64,000 bases of DNA from Spyradosoma sp004558035 (GCF_050314555.1 NZ_JBNPNH010000001.1:310001-374000); one strand, 5' to 3'. Counted from the stretch's first letter, positions 17,512 to 25,949 are shown. Numbers and translations: made by a program. Notes: generated by a model from the sequence alone, not told the origin.

Positions 17512-18435
17512 TCAAATTTTTTTGAGCGCGCGCAGGCGCGAGGAGCGGGAACGCGGATTTTCCGCGAGTTCCGAATCGGAGGGACGCACGGCCTTGTGCG
17601 TGACGGGCTCGGCGAGGCGGACGCGTTCGTCCTGCGGCCGGCCGTCGAATCGGTCCACGGGCTTTCCGCAGACTTCGTTGAAGAAGCGCTTGACGATGCG
17701 GTCTTCGAGCGAGTGAAAGGAAATGACGGCGAGCACGCCGCCCGGCTTCAGCGCGGCGAAGGCCTTCGGCAGCGCGCCGCGGAGCTCGCCGAGCTCGTCG
17801 TTGACGGCGATCCGGATTCCCTGAAACGCGCGCGTCGCGGGGTGGATCTTCGCGCCCGGGCGCCTGCCGACGCGGCTCTCGATCAGCGCCGCGAGCGTCG
17901 CCGTCCTGCCGAGCGTTCCCGTGCCGCGCGCGTCCTCGATCGCCTCGACGACGCGGCGCCACTGCGGTTCTTCGCCGAAATCGCGGATCGCCTCGACGAG
18001 GCGTTCCCGCGGCGCGGTCTCCAGAAATTCCGCGGCGGAAACGCCCGCGCGCGTGTCCATGCGCATGTCCGCGGGAGCGTCCTTGCGGAAGGAAAATCCG
18101 CGCGCCTCGTCGTCCAGCTGGAACGAGGAGACGCCGATGTCCATGAGCACGCCGTCGAACGGCGCCTCCGCGACTTCGTCCAGCCGCGAAAAGCGGAATC
18201 CGTAGAAGCGGAAGCGCTCCCCGAACTCCGCCGCGAATCTTTCCGCGCGCGGAAGCGCCGCGGGATCGCGGTCCATCGCGGCGAGACGCGTTCCCGCCGC
18301 CGCGCCGCGCTCGAGAACCGCGCGCGCGTGCCCGCCCCCGCCGAACGTGCAGTCGAGAAAGCTCCCGCCGCGCTCGGGCGCGAGCGCCGCGAGCGTCTCC
18401 TCAAAGAGAACGGGGATGTGTTTTTCTTCGGACAT
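17512..18435 (-). CDS. rsmH: 16S rRNA (cytosine1402-N4)-methyltransferase
   Basis: This 307-residue protein shows the RsmH pattern: HIPVLFEETLAAL at the N-terminus, SAM-binding FLDCTFGGGGHARAVLE (about 22-38), DRDP, GVLMDIGVSSFQLD (about 97-110), GFSFRKDAPADMRMD and the C-terminal VISFHSLEDRIVKRFF. It modifies the ribosomal P site. It is the second gene of the dcw block, after mraZ. Confidence 0.96.
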   Translation of the reverse strand: MSEEKHIPVLFEETLAALAPERGGSFLDCTFGGGGHARAVLERGAAAGTRLAAMDRDPAALPRAERFAAEFGERFRFYGFRFSRLDEVAEAPFDGVLMDIGVSSFQLDDEARGFSFRKDAPADMRMDTRAGVSAAEFLETAPRERLVEAIRDFGEEPQWRRVVEAIEDARGTGTLGRTATLAALIESRVGRRPGAKIHPATRAFQGIRIAVNDELGELRGALPKAFAALKPGGVLAVISFHSLEDRIVKRFFNEVCGKPVDRFDGRPQDERVRLAEPVTHKAVRPSDSELAENPRSRSSRLRALKKI

Positions 18436-18447
18436 CGGACGGGGATT

Positions 18448-18521
18448 TGTGAATAAGCCGGGGAATAGTGTAAATAAATTTTAATTACATATTCACAGCG
18501 TGTGAAAAATTTTGTGAACAA
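18448..18521. promoter_or_regulatory. AT-rich stretch with four TGTGAA(N)AA 9-mers between mraZ and rsmH
   Basis: TGTGAATAA (18448), ATATTCACA (18489, inverted), TGTGAAAAA (18501) and TGTGAACAA (18513) occur within 74 bp. The first matches the bacterial DnaA-box consensus in reverse complement; the others differ at one or two positions. Function is inferred only. Confidence 0.35.
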
Positions 18522-18523
18522 TC

Positions 18524-18982
18524 TCAGAGGCCGAGCTCGCCGAGCGTCCTGAAGACGTCTTCCGCGGAACCCATCTTCGCCATCTCGGCGTCGAAGCGCT
18601 CGGGATTCCAGATGTTGAACTTCTTGAACGCGCCGACGAGCACCGCGTCGCCCGAAATGCCCGCGTGCGCGAGCAGACGCGCGTCGAGGCTGATGCGGCC
18701 GGCCTTGTCGCAGACGACCTTGCAGGAGATCCGCGCGAGCATCGTCAGCGCGCGCTGCTTTTCGGGAGCGCTGAGCGTGGACTGCGAGGCGGCCTCCAGG
18801 AGCTGGGCGACCTTCTCCGGCGGCAGTACGGAAATGCAGCCGCTCGGATCCGGAATCGCCAGATACACGGAACGCGCGTCGTCCGCGGAAAAACGCCAAT
18901 CCGACGGGATCGTCAGGCGGTTTTTCGCGTCCAACTTGTGCCGGAATTCTCCGACGAAGTACTGTGCGCTTTCTGTGGGCAT
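18524..18982 (-). CDS. mraZ: transcriptional regulator MraZ
   Basis: This 152-residue protein has two SpoVT/AbrB-like halves: FVGEFRHKLDAKNRLTIPSDWR (about 9-30) and VVCDKAGRISLDARLLAHAGI (about 88-108). MraZ binds repeated TGGGN boxes upstream of its own operon. The ATG at 18982 was chosen because it starts just before the first half; an upstream in-frame ATG would add 20 residues of no conserved character. It heads the dcw block. Confidence 0.93.
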   Translation of the reverse strand: MPTESAQYFVGEFRHKLDAKNRLTIPSDWRFSADDARSVYLAIPDPSGCISVLPPEKVAQLLEAASQSTLSAPEKQRALTMLARISCKVVCDKAGRISLDARLLAHAGISGDAVLVGAFKKFNIWNPERFDAEMAKMGSAEDVFRTLGELGL

Positions 18983-19024
18983 GAAACGTGTTTTTCTGGG
19001 ATTCGTTCCCAATGGCAAACACTT

Positions 19025-19075
19025 TCCCCCATTTCGCCCCACCCGTCAACTTTTTTCCCCGATTTTCTCCCAAAA
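19025..19075 (-). promoter_or_regulatory. tandem TGGGG boxes upstream of mraZ
   Basis: On the minus strand TGGGG occurs at 19041-19037 and 19031-19027, exactly 10 bp apart, with CGGGG (19061-19057) and TGGGA (19072-19068) further upstream. Ten-bp spacing of TGGGN boxes is the known MraZ operator layout. Confidence 0.6.
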
Positions 19076-19146
19076 ACTTATTCACCGATTGTTCACAAAA
19101 CGCGCCCGCGGGAACGCCGTCTCGGGGTCGAAGACATTCCAGTCTT

Positions 19147-19270
19147 CTTTCCTGACCACGGAAGCTCACGAAAGTCTCCACGGAAAAGCGCCGAAACGCC
19201 GACGGCTCGAAACCGCCGCGCGTTCCCGTGAGCGTCCGCGAGGATTTCCGCGCGTTCCCGCGGCAAAAAA
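19147..19270. repeat. long inverted repeat, copy B (PEP-CTERM 3' cassette)
   Basis: This segment aligns throughout with 11501-11622. Two GTTTCCG words in copy A read GTTCCCG here (19219-19231 and 19250-19263). Confidence 0.8.
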
Positions 19271-19300
19271 AACGTCCCCGAGGATTTCTCCCCGGGGACG
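19265..19300 (-). terminator. terminator downstream of PEP-CTERM gene 2
   Basis: An 8-bp stem (CGTCCCCG/CGGGGACG) is followed by eight T on the minus strand. It is a near-identical copy of the terminator at 11616-11650. Confidence 0.75.
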
Positions 19301-19310
19301 CACACAATGA

Positions 19311-19382
19311 AAAAGTCGAAGAGTCGAAAAAGTTTAAAAGCTTGAAAAGTAATTACCTTTTAAACTCCTCCACTTTTAAACT
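19311..19382. repeat. TTTAAAAG-type palindrome with AAGTAATTACCTTTT centre
   Basis: This element has the same centre as 11720-11735, but the left arm is built from GTCGAAAAA-type words. It abuts the stop codon of the 1385-residue PEP-CTERM gene. Confidence 0.7.
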
Positions 19383-22300
19383 TTATTTCCTCCGGCGTCG
19401 GCGCGTTCCCACGAGCGCGAGAGCCGCCAGGCCCGCCAGCAGACCGAACTGCGAAGGCTCCGGAATCGACATCGTCAGCTTCAGCGTATTGCCCGCGTAA
19501 GCCAGCGACGACGTCCAGCCCGACTTGTCCCAGCCTTTCAGCTCGAGATAATTCGTCAGATCCAGAGCTTCGATTTCGCGGAACGAAAAGGTCGTTCCCG
19601 CCGCGAGAGCGAACACCGGCTCAAGCGAAACCGCGGTTCCCTCCGCGAGCGTCACCTCGAACGTTTCCGTCGCGTTCTGCAGCTTCGAGAAATCCACGAC
19701 GATCTTCGCTCCCGGCGCGAGCACGATGCCGCCGGAAACGTCCGTGATCGTCACGCCCGCCGCGACGACGAGCTCGCCCTTCGCGCCGACCGTCACCGTT
19801 CCCGTGCCGAGCGCGGTCGCGCTCCCCACGACGAGCCTTCCCGACTCGATCGTCACGCCGCCCGAAAACGTGTTGTTCCCGCTCAGCGTCAGCGAGCCCG
19901 CGCCCGAAAGTTTCAGCGCTCCCGCGCCGGAAATCGCGTCGGAAATCACGATTTCCGCGCCCGAATTCGTGAACGTCTTCGTCTCCGTATCGTATTTGTT
20001 CGTGTTGACGAAATTCGTCGTGTTTTCGCCGAGCACGATCGGAAGCGAACCGCCGGAAATCGTCAGCGAGTTCGAGCTCGTGCCCAGCGTGCCGCCGTTC
20101 AGATTGAGCGAGCTTCCGCCGATTCCGTCCGAATTGATGCTCGCCGCGATCAGCGCGCCGCCGCAGTTCACGTTCATGACGCCGTCGCGCGACAAATTCA
20201 GCGTGCCGATCGTCGCCGTGTTGCCGATGTTCAGCTTCCCCGAACTCAGCGTCAGCGTGCCGATCGTCGCCTCGCCGCTGAAGGTCGTCGTCGCCGCGGC
20301 GTTCGTGAAGCCGCCGAGATTCACCGTTCCCGTGAGCGTCAGCGCGCCGCCGTCGGTACGCCTCAGCGTCCCTTTGCCGGAGATGTCGCTCGCGAGCGTG
20401 ACGTTCCCGTACTTGTACACGCGGAGCACGCCGCCTTCCGCGCCGACTTCGATCGCCGTGGCGAACGTGCGGGAGACGTAGCCGCTCGCGCTCGAATCCG
20501 TGTTGTTCGCGTTGCGGAAAAGCAGGCCGCCGCCGTTGAGCACGACTTTTTGCGCGCCGCCGAGAAGCCCGGACTCAACCGCGGACGCTTCGCCCCCTTG
20601 CTGCATATTGAGGAGGCCTTTCACGACTTCCACCGTTCCCGTGAAACGGCTTCCGATCGGCATTCTGCTTAACGAGGGGTCGCCTCCTCCGGTGTCGGAC
20701 AAGTCGCCGACCGCGTTGATGCGCAGCGTTCCCGTCCCGGAAACGCCGGCGAGAGAAATTTCGCCGTGCGCGGAATCCGTGATTTCGTAAACGGAGGAGC
20801 CGTCGACGAGAGTCGCCTTCGTTCCGTTCGCGCTGTCCGCGACGAGAGAAAGCTTCGCGTCGCGTCCGATCGTGATGCCGCCGACGACCGCGAGCCGGCC
20901 GCCCGAGAGCGAAACCGTCGCGCCGTCCGCGACGGTCATCGTTCCCGCGCGAACGCCGCCGTCCTCTATGGTCACGTTCGCGTCGCCGGAGAAGGTAACT
21001 TCGTCGAGATTGAAGAACGAAGTCGAAGCGGCGTCCGTTCCGATTGTCCACGACTTTTTGTCCGCAGCGTAATCCCATCTTCCCGAAGCGCCGCCGTTCC
21101 ACGTCAGCTTGCCCGCCGTGCCGTCCACGACCTTCACCGTGCCGTCCGTCGCGAACGTCGCGCTCATGTCGCGCCCGACGACGGAAGAGTGCGCGGCGTC
21201 GACGTTCGCCGTGCCGAGCTTCGCCCAATCTTCGCCGAGCGCCTGCGGGCCTTCGAGCGAAACGAGCTTGAACGTCGTGACGCCGCCTTCGCGCGTTCCC
21301 TTCAGGCCCGCGAGCGCGAAGACGGTCGTGTTCGCGACCTTCAGATTCGCGCCGTCCGCGACTTCGATCGCGCTGGAAAGATTGACCGCTCCCGCAAGCG
21401 CGAACGTTCCCGCCGAAACGACGATTTTTCCCGCGCCCGTCGTCGTCAGCGTCTGATTCGCTCCTTGCGCGAACGTGCCGCCGGAAACCGAGATGTCGAG
21501 AACCCCGCCGGCGACCGTCACCGCGCCCGTGCCGAGCGCGCTCGCATGCGCCGCGACGAGCGTTCCCGACTCGATCGTCGTCCCTCCGGAATAGGTGTTG
21601 TTTCCGCTCAGCGTCAGCGTGCCCGTGCCCGTGACCTTCAGAGCTCCCGCGCCGGAAATCGCGTCGTCGATCGCGATTTGCGCGCCCGTGTCCGTGAACG
21701 CCTTCGTCGCCGTATCGTATTTGTTCGTGTTGACGAAATTCGTCGTGTTTTCGCCGAGCACGATCGGAAGCAGGCCGGCGGAAATCGTCAGCGAATCCGA
21801 GCTCGTGCCCAGCGTGCCGCCGTTCAGGTTCAGCGAGCTTCCGTTCAAAAAGTCCGCGGCGGCGACTTTCCCGACGATCAGAAGACCGCCCGAGTTCACG
21901 TTCAGAATCGAGCCTTTGTCGGCGCCTCCCGAACTCTGTCCGAACGTCAGAGTCTGCGCCGTGAGCGTGCCGCCTTTGTTGACGTTCACCGTCCCGAGTC
22001 CGTCGCGCGCGATCCGCAGATCGCCGCCGACGGAAACACTGCCCGAAACGTTCGTCGTCGCGACGGAGTCGAAATTCCCCGAAACGTTCAGCTCTCCCTT
22101 GGAGGCGATTTCGAGGGACGAGGAATTCCCCGCTCCCGAAGAACCGACGTAATCTCCCGTCACCGTCGCGACGTTCGAAACGTTCAGCTTTCCCGAATCA
22201 TGCTTCAGCGCGCCGATCGTCGCCGTGTTTTTGATGTTCAGCTCCCCCGAGCTCATCGTCAGCGTGCCGATCGTCGCCTCGCCGTTGAAATTCGTCGTTG

Positions 22301-23540
22301 CCGCGGCGTTCGTGAAGCCGCCGAGATTCAGCGTTCCCGTGAGCGTCAGCACGCCGCCGTCGGTGCGCCTCAGCGTCCCTTTGCCGGAGATGTCGCTCGC
22401 AAGCGTAAGACTCCCGGAATTGTACACGCGGATCACGCCGCCCCGGGCGCCGACCTCAATCTTCGTGGAGAACGTGCCGGGTTTGTAGCTGGCCGTGTTC
22501 GAATTCGTGTTGTTCGCTCCGCGGAAAAGCAGACCGCCGCCGTTGAGCACGATTTTTTGCGCGCCGCCGAGCCGCTCGGGAGCAAGCTCGGACTGGTTGT
22601 TGATCGCGGAATAGGCGCCGCCCGCCAGCATGTCCACGAGGCCGTTCGCGATTTCCACCGTTCCCGTGAAATCGTTTCCGATCTTCACGGAGCTGAACGT
22701 CTTATCGCCTCCTCCGGTGTCGGAGAGGTCGCCGACCGCGTTGATGCGCAGCGTTCCCGTCCCGGAAACGCCGACGAGAGAAATTTCGCCGCCCGAGGAC
22801 GCCGTGATTTCATAGACGGAATCGTCCGCCGTCGCGTCGCCTTCGGCGGTGTAGGCGGAGACGCCGGAGCCGCTCGCGAGCGAGTAGAACGCGGTCGCCG
22901 CGGGAACGGCGGAAAAGGCGCCGCGCACGCTGAAGACGGAGGCGGGAAGAAGCCTTCCCGCGCCGGAAGCGGAGGAAGTCGCCGCGTCGGAACTCGTTTC
23001 CGCGTCGGCGGCGCCCGCCGAACCGAGCGGAGCGATCACGACGGAACCATGCGCGAGCTCGTCGATTTCAGCATCCGTTCCCGCGGAGGAAACGGAGGCG
23101 GAAGCCGTCGTCTCGGACACGGCGGGAACGTCGGAATTCTCGGGAGCGACCGCAACGCCGCCGCCGGAAGAAAGACCGCCGCCGGTACCCTTGGCGGAAC
23201 GGATGCCCGCGAAACGCGCGGAAACGACGTAGCGCGCGATCCACGCGCGCATCATCGCCTCAGTGGAAAATTCGTCGGCGGTTTTCTTCGCGACGCGAGA
23301 ATCGGTTTTGGCGGAGAAGAGGAGTTCGAGAGCCGCGGCGTCGGCGGAGGAAACGTCGTTTTCGGCGTCGCTTTCGCTCTCGGCCGCCTTCTGATCGGCG
23401 CAGGCGAGAAGGTTTTCGACGTCTTCGGAGATTACGGTTTCAGAGAGAGCGGGCGTCGTCCGCGCCGCCTCGTTCGCGTAGGCGGTAAGTCCCGCCGCCG
23501 CGGCGATGAGCGTTGAAATGAACAGGCGTTTCGCATTCAT
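19383..23540 (-). CDS. large PEP-CTERM protein with duplicated beta-helix repeats
   Basis: This 1385-residue exported protein has a signal peptide (1-23). An acidic, Ala/Ser/Asp-rich region (about 24-200) is followed by two long homologous blocks, each beginning near EISL(V/A)GVSGTGTLRINAV and containing LGGAQK(I/V)VLNGGGLLFR and PATR-type GNNT(Y/F)SGG units. The C-terminus IPEPSQFGLLAGLAALALVG plus Arg/Lys is the exosortase signal. It is probably a surface adhesin or scaffold. The two blocks are nearly identical in DNA over parts (for example 19985-20105 and 21712-21832). Confidence 0.88.
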   Translation of the reverse strand: MNAKRLFISTLIAAAAGLTAYANEAARTTPALSETVISEDVENLLACADQKAAESESDAENDVSSADAAALELLFSAKTDSRVAKKTADEFSTEAMMRAWIARYVVSARFAGIRSAKGTGGGLSSGGGVAVAPENSDVPAVSETTASASVSSAGTDAEIDELAHGSVVIAPLGSAGAADAETSSDAATSSASGAGRLLPASVFSVRGAFSAVPAATAFYSLASGSGVSAYTAEGDATADDSVYEITASSGGEISLVGVSGTGTLRINAVGDLSDTGGGDKTFSSVKIGNDFTGTVEIANGLVDMLAGGAYSAINNQSELAPERLGGAQKIVLNGGGLLFRGANNTNSNTASYKPGTFSTKIEVGARGGVIRVYNSGSLTLASDISGKGTLRRTDGGVLTLTGTLNLGGFTNAAATTNFNGEATIGTLTMSSGELNIKNTATIGALKHDSGKLNVSNVATVTGDYVGSSGAGNSSSLEIASKGELNVSGNFDSVATTNVSGSVSVGGDLRIARDGLGTVNVNKGGTLTAQTLTFGQSSGGADKGSILNVNSGGLLIVGKVAAADFLNGSSLNLNGGTLGTSSDSLTISAGLLPIVLGENTTNFVNTNKYDTATKAFTDTGAQIAIDDAISGAGALKVTGTGTLTLSGNNTYSGGTTIESGTLVAAHASALGTGAVTVAGGVLDISVSGGTFAQGANQTLTTTGAGKIVVSAGTFALAGAVNLSSAIEVADGANLKVANTTVFALAGLKGTREGGVTTFKLVSLEGPQALGEDWAKLGTANVDAAHSSVVGRDMSATFATDGTVKVVDGTAGKLTWNGGASGRWDYAADKKSWTIGTDAASTSFFNLDEVTFSGDANVTIEDGGVRAGTMTVADGATVSLSGGRLAVVGGITIGRDAKLSLVADSANGTKATLVDGSSVYEITDSAHGEISLAGVSGTGTLRINAVGDLSDTGGGDPSLSRMPIGSRFTGTVEVVKGLLNMQQGGEASAVESGLLGGAQKVVLNGGGLLFRNANNTDSSASGYVSRTFATAIEVGAEGGVLRVYKYGNVTLASDISGKGTLRRTDGGALTLTGTVNLGGFTNAAATTTFSGEATIGTLTLSSGKLNIGNTATIGTLNLSRDGVMNVNCGGALIAASINSDGIGGSSLNLNGGTLGTSSNSLTISGGSLPIVLGENTTNFVNTNKYDTETKTFTNSGAEIVISDAISGAGALKLSGAGSLTLSGNNTFSGGVTIESGRLVVGSATALGTGTVTVGAKGELVVAAGVTITDVSGGIVLAPGAKIVVDFSKLQNATETFEVTLAEGTAVSLEPVFALAAGTTFSFREIEALDLTNYLELKGWDKSGWTSSLAYAGNTLKLTMSIPEPSQFGLLAGLAALALVGTRRRRRK

Positions 23541-24019
23541 GGTGAAAAGTTAATTCTCTATTTTTAAATTCAAATTGAGGTTTTATTATGGACGGTTATG
23601 AATACCGAGGGGGAACGCGCTGCAGCCCTTTGTTCATCACGTTTTGAGCAACAAATAAATATAAGTCTTGTTTTAACGCAAAGAACGCGAAGATTTTCGA
23701 CCGCGAAGTCAAAGGAAGTTAAAGAAAGTTTTTAACCGCGAATTGACGCGAATTTTCACGAATTTCGACCGGCGTTCCCGTGAAAACCGCGTCCCTTTTC
23801 CAAAAATCTTTGCGTCTTGGCGCCTTTGCGGGGAAAATTCGCGTTCCCGCGAACGTCTGCCCAAAAATTTCCGTGCTTTCCGTGTTTTCCGTGGTCAAAA
23901 ATTCGAACTTGCCACGGTATTCATAACCGAGGGACGGCGAATCGCGAAAGCCGCGCGCACGATAATTCTTGCCAATTCCGGAAAATCCGTCATGATTACT
24001 TATTCAATTTTTTATCAAC
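23541..24019. other. 479-bp divergent intergenic region filled with short-period repeats
   Basis: This region lies between the PEP-CTERM gene and rpoZ. It holds AACGCAAAGAACGCGAAG and ACCGCGAATTGACGCGAATT-type words (23680-23765), CTTTGCGTCTTGGCGCCTTT words (23810-23835), TTCCGTG words (23870-23900), and an inverted pair of CGGTTATGAATACCG at 23593 and about 23914. No gene was found. Confidence 0.7.
23593..23935. repeat. MITE-like segment bounded by inverted CGGTTATGAATACCG modules
   Basis: CGGTTATGAATACCGAGGG at about 23594 has its reverse complement (CGGTATTCATAACCGAGGG in part) at about 23915. The right end (TTCCGTG words, then AAAATTCGAACTTGCC) matches the right end of the segment at 37282-37550. 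Both segments lie 40-55 bp upstream of a PEP-CTERM start codon. Confidence 0.6.
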
Positions 24020-24232
24020 GTGAGAGAAGAATACCTTAGACAAGCCAACAAGGTCATCAAAGACCCGAACATTCTCGTCAACGTCGTCTCGCGCCGCGTC
24101 CGCCAGCTTCAGCACGAAGGCATGCAGCCGCTCGTGGACACGCTCGAAAAGCTCGAACCCGAAGACGTCGCCCTGCGCGAGATCATCGAAGGGAAGCTTT
24201 CCTACGAGCTGCCCGACGAACTGCTCAAATAA
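24020..24232 (+). CDS. rpoZ: RNA polymerase omega subunit
   Basis: This 70-residue protein has a GTG start. MREEYLRQANKVIKDPNILVNVVSRRVRQL matches the conserved N-terminal helix of omega, including the VVSRRVRQL stretch, and EIIEGKLSYELPD matches the later helix. It stabilises the beta-prime subunit. It is short compared with E. coli omega (91 residues). It lies upstream of smpB on the same strand, separated by a strong terminator. Confidence 0.82.
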   Translation: MREEYLRQANKVIKDPNILVNVVSRRVRQLQHEGMQPLVDTLEKLEPEDVALREIIEGKLSYELPDELLK

Positions 24233-24254
24233 TCGACGGTTCCGCGGACATTTC

Positions 24255-24305
24255 GAAGGGCAGACTTCCTCTTCCTCGGGGAAAGTTCTGCCCTTCTTTT
24301 TTTTT
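24255..24305 (+). terminator. terminator between rpoZ and smpB
   Basis: A perfect 10-bp stem GAAGGGCAGA/TCTGCCCTTC (24255-24264 and 24287-24296) is followed by nine T. It does not use the GGGAACG word. Confidence 0.88.
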
Positions 24306-24310
24306 ACACG

Positions 24311-24784
24311 GTGAGCAAGAAAAAAGACAACGGGCGGCAAAGCGAGATCCGCAATCCGAAGGCGGCGCGCGACTACGAGCTCGGCGAACGCGTCGAGGCG
24401 GGGCTAGCCCTCACGGGAACGGAAGTCAAGGCGCTGCGCGCCGGCCGCGCGAACATCGCGGACGCGTTCGTGCGCATCGACGCCGACCGCATTCCGACGC
24501 TCTACCACGCGCACATTTCCGAATACGATTTCGGGAACGTGAACAACCACAATCCCTACCGCCCGCGCAGGCTGCTCCTGCACGCCAAGGAAATCCGCAG
24601 ACTGCTCGGCGCGATTCAGGCCGGCGGCATGACGATCGTGCCGCTGAAGATTTATTTCGCGCACGGTCTCGCGAAGCTGCAGATCGCGCTCGGCAAAGGG
24701 AAAAAGCTCTTCGACAAGCGCGCCGACCTCAAAAAACGCGACGACGAACGCTACATTCGCCGCGTGCTCGGAAAACGGCGCTGA
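24311..24784 (+). CDS. smpB: SsrA-binding protein SmpB
   Basis: This 157-residue protein starts at GTG. It shows NPKAARDYELGERVEAGLALTGTEVKALRAG, HISEYDFGNVNNHNPYRPRRLLLHAKEI and the C-terminal KKLFDKRADLKKRDDERYIRR typical of SmpB. It delivers tmRNA to stalled ribosomes. The GTG start lies in the T-run of the preceding terminator, so the leader must be very short. Confidence 0.95.
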   Translation: MSKKKDNGRQSEIRNPKAARDYELGERVEAGLALTGTEVKALRAGRANIADAFVRIDADRIPTLYHAHISEYDFGNVNNHNPYRPRRLLLHAKEIRRLLGAIQAGGMTIVPLKIYFAHGLAKLQIALGKGKKLFDKRADLKKRDDERYIRRVLGKRR

Positions 24785-24791
24785 AAAACGG

Positions 24792-24820
24792 TTGACGCGC
24801 CGTTTCCGAAAAATTATATT
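24792..24820 (+). promoter_or_regulatory. strong sigma70-type promoter
   Basis: TTGACG (24792-24797), 17-bp spacer, TATATT (24815-24820). The start codon at 24838 is only about 11 nt beyond the expected transcription start, giving a very short leader with no Shine-Dalgarno sequence. Confidence 0.75.
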
Positions 24821-24837
24821 GAACACTTATTTTGGAT

Positions 24838-25320
24838 ATGAAAACGAAAGCAACAAAAGCGAAACCTGCCAAAAAAGCCACGGTGAAATCCGCCGCGAAG
24901 CCCGCCGCCGCTCCGAAAGCGACGACAAAGGCTCCGGTGAAAGCCGCGGCCCCCGTCGCTCCCGCCCCGAAGAAGGCGTGCGCGACGAAGAAGGTCTGCG
25001 CCACCAAAAAGCCGGAAACGGCCAAGAAAGCGACGACGGAAGCCCCCGAGGCTCCCGCCAAGAAGAAACTGACGCGCATCGTCGCGCATGTCGATGTGGG
25101 CTGGGGCAAACAGCTCTACATCCGCGGCGAAGGCGCCGGTCTCAGCTGGGAACAGGGAATCCCGATGCTCTGCGAAAACGACACGGAATGGCATTGGGTC
25201 GCGGAAACGGACGCGGGTCCGATTTCCTTCAAGTTCCTCATCGACGACAAGACGTGGGCGCTCGGCGAAAACATCACCATCAACGCCGGCGACGTCCACA
25301 TCTCGGAACCGACGTTCTGA
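24838..25320 (+). CDS. Lys/Pro/Ala-rich tail fused to a starch-binding-like beta domain
   Basis: This 160-residue protein has about 75 N-terminal residues of Lys, Ala, Pro and Thr with few hydrophobics, resembling histone-like tails. Residues about 78-160 (VDVGWGKQLYIRGEGAGLSWEQGIPM ... FKFLIDDKTWALGENITIN) look like a CBM20/CBM48-type immunoglobulin fold, with the GLSW and FKF...W spacing seen in starch-binding domains. No signal peptide is visible, so it is likely cytoplasmic and may bind glycogen. A consensus promoter suggests high expression. Confidence 0.65.
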   Translation: MKTKATKAKPAKKATVKSAAKPAAAPKATTKAPVKAAAPVAPAPKKACATKKVCATKKPETAKKATTEAPEAPAKKKLTRIVAHVDVGWGKQLYIRGEGAGLSWEQGIPMLCENDTEWHWVAETDAGPISFKFLIDDKTWALGENITINAGDVHISEPTF

Positions 25321-25350
25321 TTTTCCGGACAACGTCTCCGAACCAGGCAG

Positions 25351-25383
25351 AAACGCGCGACGATTTCGTTGCGCGTTTTTTTT
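25351..25383 (+). terminator. terminator after the CBM-like gene
   Basis: AAACGCGCGACG pairs with CGTTGCGCGTTT around a short loop and is followed by a T tract. Confidence 0.75.
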
Positions 25384-25448
25384 GCGCCCGAAAACGCGGA
25401 TTTCGGCGACCGCCCCGCCCGCGCCCTGCTCCGGAGGAAAAACGTTGA

Positions 25449-25797
25449 CGGAAAGACGAAACCAGAGTTTCTTGGTGGGAATTATTTTGTTCGTCGTCGC
25501 TTTTTCGGAGCGTCTTTCCGCGAAAACCCGGGGACGCGCACGGCGGAGAACGTCCGCGCGATCGTGCGCGAACTGCGTTTATCGGGCTGCCCGAACTCGT
25601 GCACCTCGCACCAGTCGGGCCTCTTCGGCTTCAACGGCTTCAAGAAAATGCTCGACGGCAAGATGACGGAAGGCTTCGTGCTCTGGGAACGCCCGGCGGA
25701 CGTTCCCGCGATGGGCGCGGACACGGGCCGCTTCGTTCCCGCCGTCGAGCTCCCCGACGCCGTCGTCCGCCTCGTCCGCGACGCCCTCCTGCGCTGA
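25449..25797 (+). pseudogene. 3' relic of a siroheme sulfite/nitrite reductase
   Basis: Only the C-terminal piece is readable. RLSGCPNSCTSHQSGLFGFNGFKKMLDGKM carries the GCPNSC half of the 4Fe-4S/siroheme ligand set, followed by a short parachute-domain-like tail ending at 25797. The rest of the roughly 500-residue enzyme, including the first Cys pair, is absent, and upstream sequence is unrelated. It is therefore inactive. It lies 1.6 kb from a truncated CysA-type ATPase, which suggests loss of a sulfate assimilation locus. An ORF from 25369 exists but its first 40 codons look non-coding. Confidence 0.55.
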
Positions 25798-25949
25798 AAA
25801 GCGCGGGAGTCGCGCGGCGCGGAGAAAAGCGTCCGTTCGTAAATTTCTCTGCAAGGAAAGGGCATTTTCGGGCACTTTTCACGCTTCGGCGAAAGACACG
25901 AAAAAGCCCGCGAATCCTTTATTTATGCGGCTTAGCGGGCGATTTAAGA

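Noticed and set aside
20766..23516. 916-codon open frame on plus
   Set aside because: It is antisense to the large PEP-CTERM gene; the Arg/Asp-rich translation has no domain pattern. Long antisense frames are expected at this GC content.
25369..25448. First 27 codons of the 142-codon frame at 25369
   Set aside because: They overlap the trailing sequence of a terminator and have no similarity to siroheme reductases; only the later part is treated as a relic.
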